From NCBI RefSeq assembly GCF_000253115.1, contig NC_014145.1:1984001-2048000 (forward strand): 64,000 bases of DNA, written 5' to 3'. Under the pieces are notes generated by a model that was given only the letters and a program-made list of their open reading frames with translations, was not told the DNA's origin and searched no databases. How positions within the stretch are numbered: the first letter of the stretch is position 1; each line of letters starts with the position of its first letter. Below are positions 54,597 through 64,000 of the stretch, one piece after another. The position numbers and the translations under genes are program-made. The DNA comes from Thiomonas arsenitoxydans (lineage in GTDB: Bacteria; Pseudomonadota; Gammaproteobacteria; Burkholderiales; Burkholderiaceae_C).

Positions 54597-55652
54597 ATGA
54601 CCGCCGCACCGTCCAGTTACGCCGCGTTGCCCGCCGACCTGCAGACCGATCGCAGCATCATCGTGTCGCTCTGGGTGACCAATCTCGGTCACCCAGAGCG
54701 TCGCCAGGACAAATACGACTGGTTCTACCTGCGCAACCCGGCCGGTTTACCGCAGGTGTTGCTCGCCCATTCTCCGGCCGAAAACGGAACAGCCGTGGGC
54801 GTCATCGGCCTCGCAACCCGGCAGATGCGTCTGGCTGGCCAAACCTTGAATGCAGGACTTCTGGCTGACTTCGGCGTGACGGCGGAACATCGCACGCTGT
54901 ATCCGGCGATGCTGCTGCAAACTTCACTGCGTGACCGGTTTTTGCCGCAGTGCGGGCTGATCTACGGCTTTCCCAACCCGAAGTCCGAACCCGTGGTCAA
55001 GCGCCTGGGCTACAAGGTGGCGGGGCGCATGGTGCGCTACGTTCGCGTGCTGCGCAGTGCCAACTATCTGCCCGCGCAAATCCCCCACTTGGTGCGCCGC
55101 GCCGTGGGGCGCACCGCAGACTGGTGGCGGCATACCCTGCGCAGAACCTGGTACGCCCACGACTTTCGTGGCCGACGGGCTCAATGGATGGACCAGCCCG
55201 ATGCCCGCTTCGATGCGCTGTGGGCCGCGCAGAAAGACCCGGCCTTGCTCATCGGCGTGCGTGATCGCAGTTACCTGGCCTGGCGTTTCGAGCCGAAGCC
55301 CTGGAGAAAATTCCGCTTCCTGACCTTGAGCGCCCAAAACGACGGACTTATCGGCTATGCCGTCTGTGAGGTCGTCGGCAAGGTGTTGCATGTGCGCGAT
55401 CTGCTCTGCCACCCAGGGCATCCGGATAGCCTGAATTTGCTCTTTGACACCCTGTTTCGCGACGCCTATGTCGACGGTCGCAGCAGCGTATCGTTTGAAT
55501 TCCTCGGCCCTGCCGACATCCAGAGCAAGCTGCATCAGTTGGGCATGTTGGCGCGTGATGCCCGCAATGTGTTCTGCACCATGACACCCGAACAAGCCCA
55601 AGCGCTTGAGCAGGCGCAGTGGTATCTCACCAGCGCCGACGAAGATTATTGA
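54597..55652 (+). CDS. GNAT/FemAB-like acyltransferase
   Basis: The 351-residue protein has a first GNAT-like domain (about 20-150: VGVIGLATRQMRLAGQTLNAGLLADFGVTAEHRTLYPAMLLQTSLR...CGLIYGFPNPKSEPVVKRLGYK) and a second domain (about 215-345: YLAWRFEPKPWRKFRFLTL, DGLIGYAVCEVVGKVLHVRDLLC). The double acyltransferase arrangement fits GNAT proteins of polysaccharide or peptidoglycan modification. It follows the amidotransferase by 24 nt, so the two are likely co-expressed. Substrate unknown. Confidence 0.72.
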   Translation: MTAAPSSYAALPADLQTDRSIIVSLWVTNLGHPERRQDKYDWFYLRNPAGLPQVLLAHSPAENGTAVGVIGLATRQMRLAGQTLNAGLLADFGVTAEHRTLYPAMLLQTSLRDRFLPQCGLIYGFPNPKSEPVVKRLGYKVAGRMVRYVRVLRSANYLPAQIPHLVRRAVGRTADWWRHTLRRTWYAHDFRGRRAQWMDQPDARFDALWAAQKDPALLIGVRDRSYLAWRFEPKPWRKFRFLTLSAQNDGLIGYAVCEVVGKVLHVRDLLCHPGHPDSLNLLFDTLFRDAYVDGRSSVSFEFLGPADIQSKLHQLGMLARDARNVFCTMTPEQAQALEQAQWYLTSADEDY

Positions 55653-55808
55653 GCCGTATCGCGCAGGCCGCTGCAACCGCCCGCACAGAGAAAACTTTGG
55701 TCACACGCACGGCACACTCCACACCCAATCCCACGGAACTGTCTGCTCATGTTGAGCACTCACTCTTCATGACTTGTGCGCTTTGGGCGCTCTTGAAGGA
55801 GAGAGAAG

Positions 55809-55928
55809 ATGTCTCTGGCTGAACTGGTGCTCTACCTCTTGGCGATAGGCGTGATCGGGCTCGGCGTCGGGCTGCTGGTGCAGTTCTGGCGTGAGGCGCG
55901 CTCGACGCCCCGCGATTCATCCCTGTGA
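55809..55928 (+). CDS. Small single-TM protein (39 aa)
   Basis: MSLAELVLYLLAIGVIGLGV starts one TM helix (about 5-26), followed by a polar tail VQFWREARSTPRDSSL. A purine-rich AAGGAGAGAGAAG ribosome site lies directly upstream. It resembles short cytochrome-oxidase-associated or stress membrane peptides in size, but no family is recognised. 55653-55808 before it shows no other gene. Confidence 0.55.
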   Translation: MSLAELVLYLLAIGVIGLGVGLLVQFWREARSTPRDSSL

Positions 55929-55943
55929 ACTCACAGGTTTAAC

Positions 55944-57038
55944 TCACAGATTTTCCGCACCCAGGGCCTTGGCCCGTTCGCGAGTTTGCGCGAGTTTTTT
56001 GGGATCGGCAGGTACGGTTGTATTCCAGCCCTGCAGATGAGAGGTCAGCAGACGGCTGAAACCCTGCGCCCAGTGCGTCTCGGCGTTCAGGCAATCGATG
56101 TAATTAAAGACCTTGCCGCCACTGGACAGAAACGCTTCCTTGCCTTCCATGGCGATTTCTTCCAGCGTTTCGAGGCAATCGACACTGAAGCCCGGGCAGG
56201 TCACATCGACCCGAGCCACACCTTCTTTGGCCAGTTGGCGCAAGGTGGGTTCGGTGTAGGGCTGCAACCACTCCTGCTTGCCAAAGCGCGACTGAAACGT
56301 CACCGCGTAATCAGCAGCGGCCAACCCCAGGCGCTCGGCGAGCAGGCGCCCGGTCTTGTGGCACTCGCAGTGGTACGGATCGCCCAGCTTGAGCGTGCGC
56401 GCCGGCATGCCGTGAAAGCTCATGACGAATTTGTCAGGCCGACCCTGCTGCTGCCAGTGCGCCTCGATTTTTCGCGCCAGGGCCTCGATGTAAAGCGGCT
56501 CGTCGTGAAAGTGATTGAGCACCCGGAGTTCGGGCATGCGCCGGCTGCGCCGCATCCAGGCCGTCACTGCGTCCAGCGTGGAGGCCGTGGTGGCCGCGCA
56601 ATATTGCGGATAGAGCGGCACCAGCAGGATGCGAGTGACGTTTTGCTTGGCCATCTCGTCGAGCACACTGGCCACAGACGGGTTGCCGTAGCGCATGGCA
56701 TATCGCACTTGCACATGATGACCCAGCCGAGCCATTTCAGCGGCAACGGCTTGCGTGAGGTCGGCCGTGCCCGACTGCAGGGGCGAGCCGCGCTCGGTCC
56801 AGACCGAGGCGTACTTGGCCGCGGATTTGGAGGAACGAATCGGCAAAATGATGCCGTTGAGGATCAACCACCAAACCGGCTTGGGAATTTCGACCACCCG
56901 AGGGTCGCTGAGAAACTCACCGAGGTAGCGACGCAAGGCCGATGCCGTCGGCGCATCGGGCGTGCCCAGATTGACGAGAAGGATGGCAGTTTTCGGTGCG
57001 GAACCGTGCGAATACGCCGTAGGGTCGGACAAGGGCAT
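55944..57038 (-). CDS. hemH: Ferrochelatase
   Basis: The 364-residue enzyme inserts Fe2+ into protoporphyrin IX, the last step of heme synthesis. It shows AILLVNLGTPDAPTASALRRYLGEFLSDPRVVEIP at the N terminus, PLYPQYCAATTASTLD, the catalytic His in FVMSFHGMPARTLKLGDPYHCEC, VTFQSRFGKQEWLQPYTEPTL, and the Glu of CLETLEEI. Length is normal. Downstream of a cyclase-FHA gene on the same strand (12 nt gap). Confidence 0.96.
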   Translation of the reverse strand: MPLSDPTAYSHGSAPKTAILLVNLGTPDAPTASALRRYLGEFLSDPRVVEIPKPVWWLILNGIILPIRSSKSAAKYASVWTERGSPLQSGTADLTQAVAAEMARLGHHVQVRYAMRYGNPSVASVLDEMAKQNVTRILLVPLYPQYCAATTASTLDAVTAWMRRSRRMPELRVLNHFHDEPLYIEALARKIEAHWQQQGRPDKFVMSFHGMPARTLKLGDPYHCECHKTGRLLAERLGLAAADYAVTFQSRFGKQEWLQPYTEPTLRQLAKEGVARVDVTCPGFSVDCLETLEEIAMEGKEAFLSSGGKVFNYIDCLNAETHWAQGFSRLLTSHLQGWNTTVPADPKKLAQTRERAKALGAENL

Positions 57039-57050
57039 GAGAACCTGAGT

Positions 57051-57971
57051 TCAGTGAGGATGGATCTGGAACATCACCGTGGGCGCGGTCGGGTCGGACG
57101 GCTTAGCGCCCAGGGTGATTTCGCCCTGGCCATGCAGCACGCACTCGTTGCGCCGCAGGGCCAGCGTGGTGTCATTGCCCGTGTAGCGCACCCAGGTGCC
57201 GTTGCTGCTGAGGTCAGTCAGCATGAAATAGCTGCCGCGCCAGTCGATGCGCGCGTGCTGGCGCGATACCCGCAGATCGTTGACCGGAAAGTCTGCACCG
57301 TTCGTGCGCCCGATCACGATGGGCATCTGATCGGCGGCATAGTCCACGCTGGTATCGAGCCAGGCGAGATTGAGCAACTGGCTGCTGTAGTCGATGCGTG
57401 AGGGCACTTGCGGCATGGTCTGGCCCATATCGACCTGCGCCTCCCAATCGACCTGATGCACCGGAACCGGCACGTCGTAGCCGCGCAGAAAAATGGCGCC
57501 GAGGCTGCGCAGCCGGGCCAGCAACTCCAGCGGCAGCGCTTCCATCACGGCGTCGCCGATGAGAATTTGTCCGGTTCCGGCCGAGTCGGACAGGCGCGAG
57601 GCCGCATTGACCGGATCGCCAAAACAGTCGCCCGGCGCCAGCACGACCACGCCGCGAGCAATGCCGATTTTCAGAGGTAGTTTTTGTCGGGCGCCCGTGG
57701 CATCGACCGCGCCTGAGGTGGAGCAGGTGCGCTGAATGTCGATGCAGGCGTTGAGCGCGGGGGTGTTGTGCTCGAAGGTGGCGAGTATGCCGTCCCCCAG
57801 CGTTTTCACCACATCGCCGCCCGCCGCCTTGAAGCTGCGGGCCATGTTCGACACGACCTGAGTGACCAGCGCCGTGGCTTCGGTATTGCCAAGAGATTGG
57901 AACAATGCCGTGCTGCCGACGACATCGGCAAACACGATGGTGCGGACAGCCGTTTTTCGCGCGTTGGTCAT
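57051..57971 (-). CDS. Adenylate/guanylate cyclase domain fused to an FHA domain
   Basis: The 306-residue protein has an N-terminal class III cyclase domain (about 8-180): metal-binding Asp in IVFADVVGSTAL and Asp in KTLGDGILATF, with GDCFGDPVNAASRLSD containing the transition-state Asn/Arg region. The C-terminal FHA domain (about 215-300) has IVIGRTNGADFPVNDLRVSRQHARI and DLSSNGTWV. FHA binds phospho-Thr peptides, so cyclase output may be gated by a Ser/Thr kinase. A hairpin (57990-58019) separates it from rpoD. Confidence 0.9.
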   Translation of the reverse strand: MTNARKTAVRTIVFADVVGSTALFQSLGNTEATALVTQVVSNMARSFKAAGGDVVKTLGDGILATFEHNTPALNACIDIQRTCSTSGAVDATGARQKLPLKIGIARGVVVLAPGDCFGDPVNAASRLSDSAGTGQILIGDAVMEALPLELLARLRSLGAIFLRGYDVPVPVHQVDWEAQVDMGQTMPQVPSRIDYSSQLLNLAWLDTSVDYAADQMPIVIGRTNGADFPVNDLRVSRQHARIDWRGSYFMLTDLSSNGTWVRYTGNDTTLALRRNECVLHGQGEITLGAKPSDPTAPTVMFQIHPH

Positions 57972-57989
57972 GCCCGAAGTCTAGCGTGT

Positions 57990-58019
57990 GCTCCTGTCCG
58001 CCGCGTGGCGGGCAGGAGC
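57990..58019 (-). terminator. Hairpin after rpoD
   Basis: A 13-bp stem (GCTCCTGTCCGCC with one mismatch) and a GCGT loop lie 8 nt past the rpoD stop. There is no T-run, so termination may be partial or Rho-dependent. Confidence 0.5.
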
Positions 58020-58026
58020 GTCCGGA

Positions 58027-60363
<2,337 letters not shown>

Positions 60364-60739
60364 GGTGGACCTCAACCGACCGTTGGTTCGGAAGGAAATA
60401 TAGAAGGGGGATTGCTAACAGTATGTAGGGTGAATCGCCAAAATTCAAAGAGCCCGAGCGCAACGGCCATTTCGCACCAAGCCCGCACGGCAAGGGCGAT
60501 ACCGAGCCGAATCAGCAAACGTCTTGGCAGCTCCAAGAAGGTTTTATCGCTTTGACCCGCATCGCTTCGACCCAAATTCGTGGCCTCGGTTCGATTGGGT
60601 TTTCCTTGATGACCGCGCCCCCACGGCGCTTATGCCTTGCTGCCGAACCACTGCCCAGTACTCTGTTTTGGCAGATATTCACCCCAGAGTGGTGGATTTT
60701 ACAAAAAACCGAGCATTGTCTGCCTGTGCGCCTAAACCG
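60364..60739. other. Intergenic region between dnaG and rpoD
   Basis: The 376-bp stretch has no convincing gene and is presumably the rpoD promoter region. rpsU, which precedes dnaG in many bacteria, is not found here or elsewhere in the window. Confidence 0.5.
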
Positions 60740-62620
60740 TCAACCTCGCGGCGCTTGGTCGATCTCTTTGAGTCGTAGCGCCAGACTGCGGTATTCCGTG
60801 CGGTCGGCGTCTGCCACCAGGCCACCGGCAACCAGTTCGTCCTGCCGTCTTTTCAGCGTGGCGCGCTCCAGGCGCGACAGAATGGCCAGCAAATCCTGTT
60901 TGGCTGCGGCTTCGTCCAGTTCCAGCGGGTCTGGCGACTCGGCCAGCACCTCCTCAGGCGCGTGCCCGGCCGCGCGCAAGGCTTCCCACAGCGCTGCGGC
61001 AGACAGTTCGGGCTGATCTTCCAGAATGGATTCGAGCGTCAGCACCAGCCCCTGCAGCGGCCCGGGCTCCAGCGAGAGTAGCGCATGCTGCGCCGGGTTG
61101 ATGCTCCACCACAACTCGGGTTGCGACAGCAGCAAAGGAAGCAATTGCCGCAGGGGATCTTTCGGCACTGCAGCAAAGGCCCGCAGCGCCTCGCGACCGC
61201 CGCGCACGCGCGGCGCCGTCTTCATGCCACGCATGCCGAACGACTCCGCCGGAGCGGATGGCTTGCGCGAGGGCGAAGACAGGCGAAGCACCTCGCGCAA
61301 CTCGGTGGCGGGCATCTCCAGGCGGCGTGCCAGATCGGCCACCAACTGACCGAGCAAAGCAGGCGCCGTGATTTGCGACAACAACGGCCCGGCCTCGTGG
61401 ATGGCCTGCGCGCGCCCCTCGGCGGTGGTCATCGCCACGCCATCGAACAGGCTGGAAAACAGAAATTCCGACAAGGGCTGCGCCCGGCCGATCTCGCGCT
61501 CGAAGGCTTCGGCGCCTTTTTCGCGCACATAAGAATCCGGATCGTGCTCGGCGGGCAGGAACAGGAACTTCACCACCCGCGTATCGCTGAGCAGAGGCAG
61601 GGCCTGCTCCATCGCCCGGCGCGCGGCGCGGCGGCCCGCGGTATCGCCGTCGAAGCTGAAAACCACCTGGCCGGTATGCCGAAACAGCTTTTGCAGTTGC
61701 TGTGCCGTACAGGCGGTACCCAGCGTGGCCACGGCCTGTTCCACCCCGAATTGGGCGAGCGCCACGACGTCCATATAGCCTTCGACCACCAGCGCATAGC
61801 CCGCGCGCGAAATGGCGCTGCGGGCCTCGAACAGGCCGTACAGCTCCTCGCCCTTGTGGAACACCGCGGTTTCCGGCGAGTTGAGGTATTTCGGTTCACT
61901 CTGGTCGATGATGCGTCCGCCAAAGCCGATGACTTCGCCGCGCAGATTGCGAATCGGAAAGGTGATTCGGTCGCGCAGCCGGTCGTATCGACGCTGCGCC
62001 GAGGCAAACGACTCGGCTTGCGGATCGAGGGTGTCGCCGGCCGCGTCGCGGGCCACCACCAGGCCGGACTGCACCAGGGCATCGGCGTTGTAATTCGCGA
62101 ACGCGCCGGCCAAGGGCTGCCAATCGTCCGGGGCGTAGCCCAGGCCAAATTTTTTGGCGACCTGGCCTTGCAAGCCACGGGCGATGAGGTAGTTCTTCGC
62201 CCGTTCGCTATGCCGCAGGCGGTGCTGATAAAAGCCGTCAGCCGTCTGCAGGGCGTCGACGAGCGTGGCCTGCAGACTACGCTGCTGTTGGATCTGGCGA
62301 AGTTGCTGCGGGTCGAGATCAGGCTCGGGCACGGTCATGCCGTAGCGCCTGGCCAGTTCCTTGACCGCATCGACGAAGCCCATGCCCGCATGCTCCATCA
62401 GGAAGCCGATAGCCGTGCCATGTGCGCCGCAACCGAAGCAGTGATAGAACTGCTTGCTCGCACTCACGGTGAACGAGGGCGTCTTCTCGCCGTGGAAGGG
62501 GCACAGGCCCTTGTAGTTGGTACCGGTCTTTTTCAGCTCGACATACTGGCCCACGACCTCGACGATGTCGGCGCGGGCGAGCAGATCCTGAATGAAACCG
62601 GGCGGAATGCGTTGCTGCAT
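60740..62620 (-). CDS. dnaG: DNA primase
   Basis: The 626-residue primase has a CHC2 zinc finger CPFHGEKTPSFTVSASKQFYHCFGC (about residues 40-65), the RNA polymerase core with LRGEVIGFGGRIID, the TOPRIM domain EGYMDVVALAQFGVEQAVATLGTACT and FSFDGDTAGRRAARRA (metal-binding Asp residues). The C-terminal helicase-interacting domain ends in a helical hairpin. It makes RNA primers for replication with DnaB. Start ATG 62620 matches the conserved MxxRIPPGFIQDLLARADIVEV. Confidence 0.97.
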   Translation of the reverse strand: MQQRIPPGFIQDLLARADIVEVVGQYVELKKTGTNYKGLCPFHGEKTPSFTVSASKQFYHCFGCGAHGTAIGFLMEHAGMGFVDAVKELARRYGMTVPEPDLDPQQLRQIQQQRSLQATLVDALQTADGFYQHRLRHSERAKNYLIARGLQGQVAKKFGLGYAPDDWQPLAGAFANYNADALVQSGLVVARDAAGDTLDPQAESFASAQRRYDRLRDRITFPIRNLRGEVIGFGGRIIDQSEPKYLNSPETAVFHKGEELYGLFEARSAISRAGYALVVEGYMDVVALAQFGVEQAVATLGTACTAQQLQKLFRHTGQVVFSFDGDTAGRRAARRAMEQALPLLSDTRVVKFLFLPAEHDPDSYVREKGAEAFEREIGRAQPLSEFLFSSLFDGVAMTTAEGRAQAIHEAGPLLSQITAPALLGQLVADLARRLEMPATELREVLRLSSPSRKPSAPAESFGMRGMKTAPRVRGGREALRAFAAVPKDPLRQLLPLLLSQPELWWSINPAQHALLSLEPGPLQGLVLTLESILEDQPELSAAALWEALRAAGHAPEEVLAESPDPLELDEAAAKQDLLAILSRLERATLKRRQDELVAGGLVADADRTEYRSLALRLKEIDQAPRG

Positions 62621-62683
62621 GGATCGGTCGCCGTCATCGTGGCGGCTGGGGCGGCGGCCGCGAAACGGCTGGATCGGGCGAGA

Positions 62684-63442
62684 CTACTTGGGCTGCATGC
62701 GAATGGCGCCATCGAGCCGGATGACTTCGCCATTGAGCATGCGGTTGGTGAGGATGGATTCGACCAGGGCCGCGTATTCCTCGGGCCGTCCCAGACGCTG
62801 CGGAAACGGCACCATCTGTCCCAGCGCCGCCTGCACCTCGGCAGGCATGCCCATGAGCATCGGCGTCTCGAAAATGCCGGGCGCGATGGTCATGACGCGG
62901 ATACCGTCCCGCGAGAGATCGCGCGCCAGCGGCAGGGTCATGCCGGCGATGCCAGCCTTGGAAGCGGCATAAGCTGCCTGGCCTATCTGCCCGTCGAACG
63001 CCGCCACCGAAGCGGTATTGACGATTACGCCTCGTTCGCCATCTTCCAGCGGCGTTTGCTGGGCCATCACGGCGGCGGCAAGGCGGGCGAGGTTGAAGCT
63101 GCCAACCAGATTGATGTTGATCACCCGCTGGAAAAGCTCCAGGGCATGGGGGCCTTGCTTGCCCAGCGTGCGCGCAGCCGGGGCGATGCCGGCGCAACTC
63201 ACCGCCACCCGCAGCGGGGCCAGCGCGTTGGCCGCTTGCACCGCCGCTTCCACGTCGCCTGCCTGCGTCACATCGCAACGCATGAACTGGCAGCCGATGT
63301 CTGCTGCGGTTGCTCGCCCGGCGTCTTCTTGCAGATCGGCGATGACCACCCGCATGCCCCGTGACGCGAGCAAGGCGGCGGTGGCGCGGCCCAGACCTGA
63401 TGCGCCGCCGCTGATGATCGCACTGTGACCAGAGAGTTGCAT
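62684..63442 (-). CDS. SDR-family 3-hydroxyacyl-CoA dehydrogenase (HSD17B10-like)
   Basis: The 252-residue SDR has [36 protein letters not shown] (NAD-type Asp after strand 2), [16 protein letters not shown], the catalytic region [45 protein letters not shown] and the end [17 protein letters not shown]. The pattern matches type II 3-hydroxyacyl-CoA dehydrogenases that act in fatty-acid or branched-chain amino acid breakdown. It is downstream of adk by 16 nt. Confidence 0.9.
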   Translation of the reverse strand: MQLSGHSAIISGGASGLGRATAALLASRGMRVVIADLQEDAGRATAADIGCQFMRCDVTQAGDVEAAVQAANALAPLRVAVSCAGIAPAARTLGKQGPHALELFQRVININLVGSFNLARLAAAVMAQQTPLEDGERGVIVNTASVAAFDGQIGQAAYAASKAGIAGMTLPLARDLSRDGIRVMTIAPGIFETPMLMGMPAEVQAALGQMVPFPQRLGRPEEYAALVESILTNRMLNGEVIRLDGAIRMQPK

Positions 63443-63458
63443 AGGGTGCTCCGTCCGT

Positions 63459-64000
63459 TCAATCCTGCAATGCGGCGAAGATGCGCTGCTGCACTTCGGC
63501 CACCGGCCCGACCCCGGAGATGGTGACCAGACGCGGCGCGCCGGGCTGCGCCATGCGCTCGGCGTAGAACTTCACCAGCGGCAGGGTCTGGGCGTGATAG
63601 ACGTCCAGGCGTTTGCGCACGGTGTCTTCCTGATCGTCAGCGCGCTGCACCAGCGGCTCGCCGGTGAGGTCGTCCACACCGGCCGTCTTGGGGGGATTGA
63701 AAGCCAGGTGATAGGTACGTCCTGAGGCCGGATGCACCCGGCGGCCGCTCAGCCGCTCGATGATGTCGGCGTCGGGCACGTCGAATTCAAGCACTACGTC
63801 GATGCCGATTCCCGCCTGCTCCAGACCTTCGGCCTGGGCGATGGTGCGCGGAAAGCCGTCGAGCAGAAAACCCTTGGCGCAGTCGGGCGCCGACAGGCGC
63901 TCGCGCACCACGCCCAGCATGATCTCGTCGGGCACCAAGGCGCCGGCTTCCATGATTTTCTGCGCCTGCTGGCCCAGCGGCGTACCGGCCTTCACCGCGG
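63459..64000 (-). CDS. adk: Adenylate kinase, C-terminal part (cut by window edge)
   Basis: The visible 180 residues cover the AMP-binding region to the end: [30 protein letters not shown], the [18 protein letters not shown] signature, the LID domain with [47 protein letters not shown], and the C-terminal helix. The LID lacks the four zinc Cys, as in most Gram-negative long-form enzymes. The N-terminal P-loop lies beyond the window. Catalyses ATP + AMP = 2 ADP. Confidence 0.96.
   Translation of the reverse strand, partial: AVKAGTPLGQQAQKIMEAGALVPDEIMLGVVRERLSAPDCAKGFLLDGFPRTIAQAEGLEQAGIGIDVVLEFDVPDADIIERLSGRRVHPASGRTYHLAFNPPKTAGVDDLTGEPLVQRADDQEDTVRKRLDVYHAQTLPLVKFYAERMAQPGAPRLVTISGVGPVAEVQQRIFAALQD

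Noticed and set aside
52632..54692. 686-aa minus-strand frame
   Set aside because: Shadow of the amidotransferase gene, which has intact catalytic motifs on the plus strand.

Overview
The window is high-GC DNA from a betaproteobacterium, most likely an autotrophic Burkholderiales member of the Thiomonas type. The reasons are a form II RuBisCO operon (cbbM-cbbQ-cbbO with divergent cbbR), betaproteobacterial housekeeping genes (serS, ispH, tig-clpP-clpX-lon, rpoD-dnaG, hemH, moaA) and the codon use. The genus is an inference; no rRNA gene is present.

Region 1 (1-6,960) is a decayed mobile-element zone beside a tRNA-Ser gene. It holds two truncated Fic-family genes, an IS66 remnant, an IS5-type transposase remnant and an IS21-family element (1844-6030). 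The istB gene of that IS21 element is split by an intact IS1182-family element (2653-4191) flanked by a CTAG duplication. Region 2 (6,964-20,350) is chromosomal backbone: tRNA-Ser, serS, ispH-fkpB, radC-smr, a truncated hemoglobin, an FtsX-type permease and the CO2-fixation operon.

Region 3 (20,354-39,973) is a 19.6-kb integrated island. A 52-bp direct repeat of the tRNA-Asp 3' end bounds it, and a tyrosine recombinase lies at its left end. It carries a BrnT/BrnA-like toxin-antitoxin pair, a ParA/ribbon-helix-helix partition pair, a replication-initiator-like gene, a MOBC-like (CloDF13 MobC / pAD1 TraX type) relaxase and a type IV coupling protein, but no mating-pair-formation genes. It therefore looks mobilizable rather than self-transmissible. 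Its cargo includes a complete type II (St85/Ec86-like) retron: msr-msd RNA (29,839-30,000), a nucleoside-deoxyribosyltransferase-like effector and a reverse transcriptase. Other cargo genes encode exported or membrane proteins: a glycine-zipper lipoprotein, two small beta-barrel-like proteins and an anchored beta-sandwich protein.

The least explained signal in the island is a dispersed intergenic box, TTCAGC-N4-GGCGAA. It occurs 29-51 nt upstream of five minus-strand genes (lipoprotein, both barrels, anchored protein, relaxase). Each copy is followed by a short inverted repeat whose sequence differs from copy to copy while pairing is kept. It looks like an island-specific promoter/operator or leader-RNA regulon. 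Two non-coding stretches (26,769-27,408 and 32,901-33,794) are rich in long inverted repeats and are the candidates for oriT or a replication origin.

Region 4 (39,928-64,000) is backbone again: tRNA-Asp, tRNA-Glu, tRNA-Ala, the lon/clpX/clpP/tig proteostasis cluster, tRNA-Leu, a squalene/phytoene-synthase-like gene, acetoacetyl-CoA synthetase with a thioesterase and an SDR, PAP2, moaA, an asparagine-synthetase-like amidotransferase with a GNAT partner, hemH, a cyclase-FHA protein, rpoD, dnaG, a second SDR and the 3' part of adk. All calls come from reading the sequence; no database search was run.
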